A DNA stretch of 64,000 nucleotides, from the NCBI RefSeq assembly GCF_902362185.1, contig NC_044509.1, forward strand, positions 8,411,947-8,475,946. Direction: 5' to 3'. Every line of letters starts with the position of its first letter. Position 1 is the stretch's first letter. Shown piece by piece: positions 60,355-64,000 of this stretch. The notes under the pieces were generated by a model that searched no databases, was not told where the DNA came from, and saw only the letters and a program-made list of their open reading frames with translations. The position numbers and the translations under genes were made by a program. The stretch comes from Chanos chanos (taxonomy: Eukaryota; Chordata; Actinopteri; Gonorynchiformes; Chanidae).

Positions 60355-60975
60355 TTTCTTATCATCATTAGCATCAAGAAATGTGACATATATAAACATA
60401 TTGCCACATCTCTGTTAGGTCCCACCATCAAAGTACTGAGCAACCATTTCATCCCCTGGTGTTTCTCATACTCTTACTCTGTCTGTAAGAATAACTCATA
60501 TAAAGACCTAATCTAAACTGATGGAAAATTACCAGTTTCAAGGTATTAGTAACTGGTGGCTTTGACCATCATTTATTCCTTCGTCTGCATCATAAACTTC
60601 GTTTACTAAAAAGCAAACACATTTTACGGTTGTTTCCTAGATCTCTAGTTCAGTAATATTACTTGCAAATGTGGGTAAATTATCATGAACATCAAAGATC
60701 TCAGCAGCAACATGATGTGGTTCAAAAATATTTTCAAAACAATACCACATTTCAGCAGGTAAATTGTCTTAGGCCCACAGAGCTTCTCTGCCTCCACAAT
60801 AAGTTCACTAGTACTGGCACTTACGTCAGAACAAATGCTAGCACATCATACATGTGAAAACACGTTTTATGAACTGACAGTGTTTTTGCAAATATTCTGA
60901 GGTCACTGATTGCATAATTGTTCTTCATCTCCCATGGAACAGAATAAGTAGTGTTGCCATTTGTTATCTGCTGGG
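60355..60975 (-). pseudogene. Decayed protocadherin exon relic R7 (EC2-EC1)
   Basis: Separate from R6 and in the same order: matches to the DANDNVPVF linker (TCATCATTAGCATCAAG at about 60361), EC2, the DINDNSP linker (about 60665-60700) and the LCGP/EEL region (60770-60790). It ends in the N-terminal stretch of EC1 at 60900-60960. Closest to type-A exons. Dead. Confidence 0.65.
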
Positions 60976-61907
60976 TGGGAAAACAGATTCCCAGATTCCT
61001 AAACTGCCATCAAGGAGAGGATAAATAGTCATCTGTATCCCATATTCAAAGAGAAATCTCAAGTATTTTTAATCTGTAGGCACAGTCAGGTTTTGTTACA
61101 TACAGCAATGCAAATTCATATAGATGATATCAAATATTCACGCAAATACTGTGGAGTTTTCCAAAAACAAAACGATAAAACCCATGTCTTCACGACTCAC
61201 TGTCACTGTGCAGATTTGCAAGATGTTTGTCAACTGCAAATGGAGAGAAATGTCTTACTACTCTAGGCTGTTGTATAGCAGAATACTAGTATTCAAATAC
61301 TGCAGTCAAATGGAAGACACCTATGATGGCATGGTTCAGCATAAATCATATTATGAAAGAAAACTAATTAATATGTATTTTTTCGTAAATGTTCAAATGT
61401 CCATACAGAGCTGCAGAATCATCTACATTTCTGCAATACACTGGTTGTTTTGCTGTCCACTAACACCAATAACACACCAATAGTCACCACACCAATAGCA
61501 AACTCTGTCTGAAGTGCACCTAACAATCAAACAGTTTTGGAATAAAGACAGTTCACCATTGACTAATTCAGGTTTGCTTCATTTACAAAACTGTATTGAA
61601 AATGGACTGTATGTGACCTCAGGAAAACATAGATTTTGCATGCATGACACCTCAATAATAGCAATAACAACAGAGAGACTGCAGGGAAAACATACGACCA
61701 TTGGAAATAAGACTACACATCCACTAATAACCATCAGAACATATCATACCTCCTACTGTCTTGGAAATCAAGTGGAAGAAAAGAAATGTTATGGCCAATA
61801 CTATATGATAGCTCACTTAATTGATGTAATCGCCCTTTTTTTTGATCAAGCAATGAGAAAAGTAGTAAAAAGCAGTCAGTGTCCTACCGAGAAAGGCAAG
61901 TACATAC
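60976..61907. other. Spacer 3' of E13
   Basis: Intron sequence after the E13 donor. Two chance frames on the + strand (61124-61483, 61514-61915) show no domain. Nothing else seen. Confidence 0.5.
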
Positions 61908-64000
61908 CTCATTAGATTCTCTTGAAAAACATTCACCAGAGAGATTGATGATATCATTTGAGCCCTTCCTCAGTGTATGGTCAGCAAGCAGCGTATTCTC
62001 ATTGTATGATGTGAGGAATTTAAAGTCACTTGTACGTGAGCCTGTTGTTAAGTATGTGTCATAATTGTAAGAACTGTGCAGAGTTCCTGCTCCCTCCATC
62101 TCTGCATAGGTGGGGGGGAGGTGGGTGCTGGGAATGGCGACTGCTGTGTCAAACAAGAGTCTGGGCTTTTTTCTTTGACAAAACCTCGCTGCTATAATAA
62201 GAATGATGAAAGTCAGGAAAAACGTGGACACAGAGACCAGTGCGATGATCAGATATAATGTCAGCCGTGAATTGTCCTGTTGATGGTTAGCATATTTGAG
62301 GTCAGTAATTTCAGCGAGGTTATCCGAAATCACTAAATGCACTGCACAGCTTGTTGATAAAGAGGGTTGCCCGTTATCTCTCACTGCAATTATAAGGCTT
62401 TGTCTCATGAGATCAGATTCAGAGATATCGCGTTGTGTCCTGATTTCTCCACTATGAACACCAATGGTGAAGAGTCCTGCATCAGTAGCCTTGACAATAC
62501 TATATGACAGCCATGCGTTCTGTCCTGAGTCAGCATCCACGGCAATCACTTTGGAAACTAGAGAGCCTGAGAGAGCCGATTTGGGGACCACCTCTGTCAT
62601 GATAGAGTTTTCCTGTGGGGCTGGGTATAAGATCTGAGGAGGGTTGTCGTTTTCATCTGTAAGGAAGACTCTTACAGTCACATTACTGCTCAGTGCAGGA
62701 GAACCGTTATCTCTAGCCATAACCTGGATGGTTAAGTCTCTAAACCGTTCATAGTCAAATGTTCTGACTGCACTGATCACTCCTGTGTCTCCGTTAATGG
62801 ATAAAAAGGAAGATACTGACAAACCACCAATTTCGCTGGGCACGAGAGAGTAGAAGACTGAACCGTTCTGTCTCCAGTCTGGGTCTCTTGCAGCAACAGT
62901 GCAGACAGATGACTCTGGTTTGTTATTTTCTGTCAGATAGGCGCTGTACGACTGTCTCTCAAAAACAGGTGGATTGTCATTCACATCTCCAACAGAAACT
63001 ATCAGCGATATAGAGGAGGATAGTGGAGGAGAGCCTTCGTCGACAGCAGTAATTGTGATGTTATATTCTGACACCTTCTCACGGTCCAATCTTTCAATAG
63101 TAGTCAATGAAAAATGATTTTTAATTGATGGACTCAATTTAAAAGGAGTGTTCGGCTGAAAGAAACATTTGACTTTGCCACTGGATTCAGTATCTTTGTC
63201 CTGAACGTAGATCACTGCTACTTCGGAGCCTGACGGTTCATTCTCTGGAAAAGGCGTCTTTAATGATTTAATGAATATTACTGGAGCGTTATCGTTTACA
63301 TCAGTCACATCTACAATCACTTTACACGAAGCAGCCTGACCGACACCATCTTTCGCTTTAACGTGCATTTCATACGAGGAGGTGTCCTCAAAATCCATTG
63401 GGCCTTTAAGTTTAATTTCCCCAGTTTTCTGATCAATAGAGAAAATACTTTTAGCTCTCATGGAAATGTGACTAAATTCATAAGTGACATCTGCATTAAT
63501 CCCTTCATCCGCATCAGTCGCACTCACAGCTACCACAACCGTGTCTAAAGGAGCATTTTCTGGTACGCTCACCTTGTACACAGTCTGCGTAAAAACAGGT
63601 TTGTTATCATTAGCATCCAGCACGCGAACATGTATCATTACAGTACCCGATTTCGGAGGATTGCCCCCATCATATGCTGTCAAAATAAGAGAGTGATGGT
63701 CCTGCTTTTCGCGATCCAACTCGTTCTCCAGTATTATCTCTGCATGTTTCGTTGTATCTGCATTGGTGTGAACAGCAAAACTAAAATGTTCATTGACTGA
63801 TAGTGTGTAACGTTGTACCGAATTCAGTCCTGCGTCCGGGTCCAGTGCCTCATCCACGGAAAATCGCTCTCCTTTATCGGCTGATTCTCTTATTTCTAAA
63901 TAAATTTCATTATGCGGGAAGGTAGGCACATTGTCGTTAATATCTTGGATTTCCAGAGTGACGCGGTGCAGTTCAAGAGGATTCTCCATGAAGAAGTCAA
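61908..64000 (-). CDS. pcdhg: Clustered protocadherin variable exon E13, cut by the window edge
   Basis: About 697 codons from inside EC1 ([19 protein letters not shown]) to donor GAG|GTATGT. The frame is open to the right edge, so signal peptide, roughly the first 105 residues, start and CSE lie outside. EC1-EC6 linkers are [36 protein letters not shown] and [10 protein letters not shown]. Membrane helix [17 protein letters not shown]; cytoplasmic part with [24 protein letters not shown]. It is the most diverged of the exons in EC1-EC4 and has no near-identical copy here. The M of MENPLEL is internal and not a start. Confidence 0.95.

Noticed and set aside
61124-61915. Two + strand frames of 119 and 133 codons
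   Set aside because: No domain, and the second overlaps the E13 donor; chance frames.
1-64000. CRISPR arrays, tRNA or rRNA genes, bacterial operons
   Set aside because: None seen; the sequence is a vertebrate multigene locus.

Overview
The window looks like part of a clustered protocadherin locus of a bony fish, most likely a teleost. The reasons are many tandem, intronless ~2.4 kb exons of Pcdh2/gamma type, the usual teleost repeat load (Tc1/mariner, L1/Tx1-like LINE, chromovirus LTR element, long microsatellites), and heavy gene conversion and tandem duplication among exons. All protocadherin exons lie on the minus strand, so transcription runs from high to low coordinates. The shared 3' constant exons are not visible and should lie beyond the left edge.

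Nine intact or apparently usable variable exons are seen, if the exon cut by the right edge is counted: E1 1864-4266, E5 25119-27527, E6 29283-31688, E7 34373-36784, E8 41208-43619, E9 44600-46999, E10 48609-51011, E11 51765-54164, E12 55303-57714 are whole, and E13 61908-64000 is cut by the edge. E4 (20857-22719) is cut by a run of Ns. Each whole exon encodes a signal peptide, six cadherin repeats (EC1-EC6), one membrane helix and a short variable cytoplasmic part. Each ends at a GT splice donor after exactly 800-804 codons (phase 0). A conserved sequence element (CSE, the CTCF-dependent protocadherin promoter element, core AGCGAC/GTCGCT) lies about 190-220 bp before the chosen ATG of every whole exon.

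Layout from left to right. 0-1.9 kb: intron with simple repeats. E1, then a spacer with a decayed C2H2 zinc-finger gene remnant (6.1-7.1 kb). 8.0-9.2 kb: exon E2, whose 5' half, start and CSE were removed by a deletion. 10.1-18.0 kb: exon E3, split by a very young, whole-looking Ty3/gypsy chromovirus (11088-16567). 18.3-36.8 kb: a tandem array whose unit is [exon-B 5' flank, decayed exon relic, exon A, exon B]; its first copy is joined through a 200-N gap that probably hides about 5 kb including a whole B exon. 37-41 kb: spacer with an L1-like LINE remnant and a Tc1/mariner 3' end. 41-58 kb: five exons (E8-E12) with one small relic. 58-61 kb: a graveyard of at least three decayed exons. Then E13.

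In a working cluster one exon promoter is chosen per chromosome, and its exon is spliced to the constant exons, giving each neuron its own set of homophilic surface recognition proteins. Regulatory structure in the window fits this. CSEs carry a second TGCAGT-like block in the place expected for the CTCF upstream motif. A series of RE1/NRSE-like half-site pairs (REST/NRSF), mostly with expanded spacing, lies 280-405 bp beyond the donors of one exon lineage, including its decayed copies. The assignment to the gamma/Pcdh2 cluster rests on the cytoplasmic signature around [13 protein letters not shown] and is an inference.
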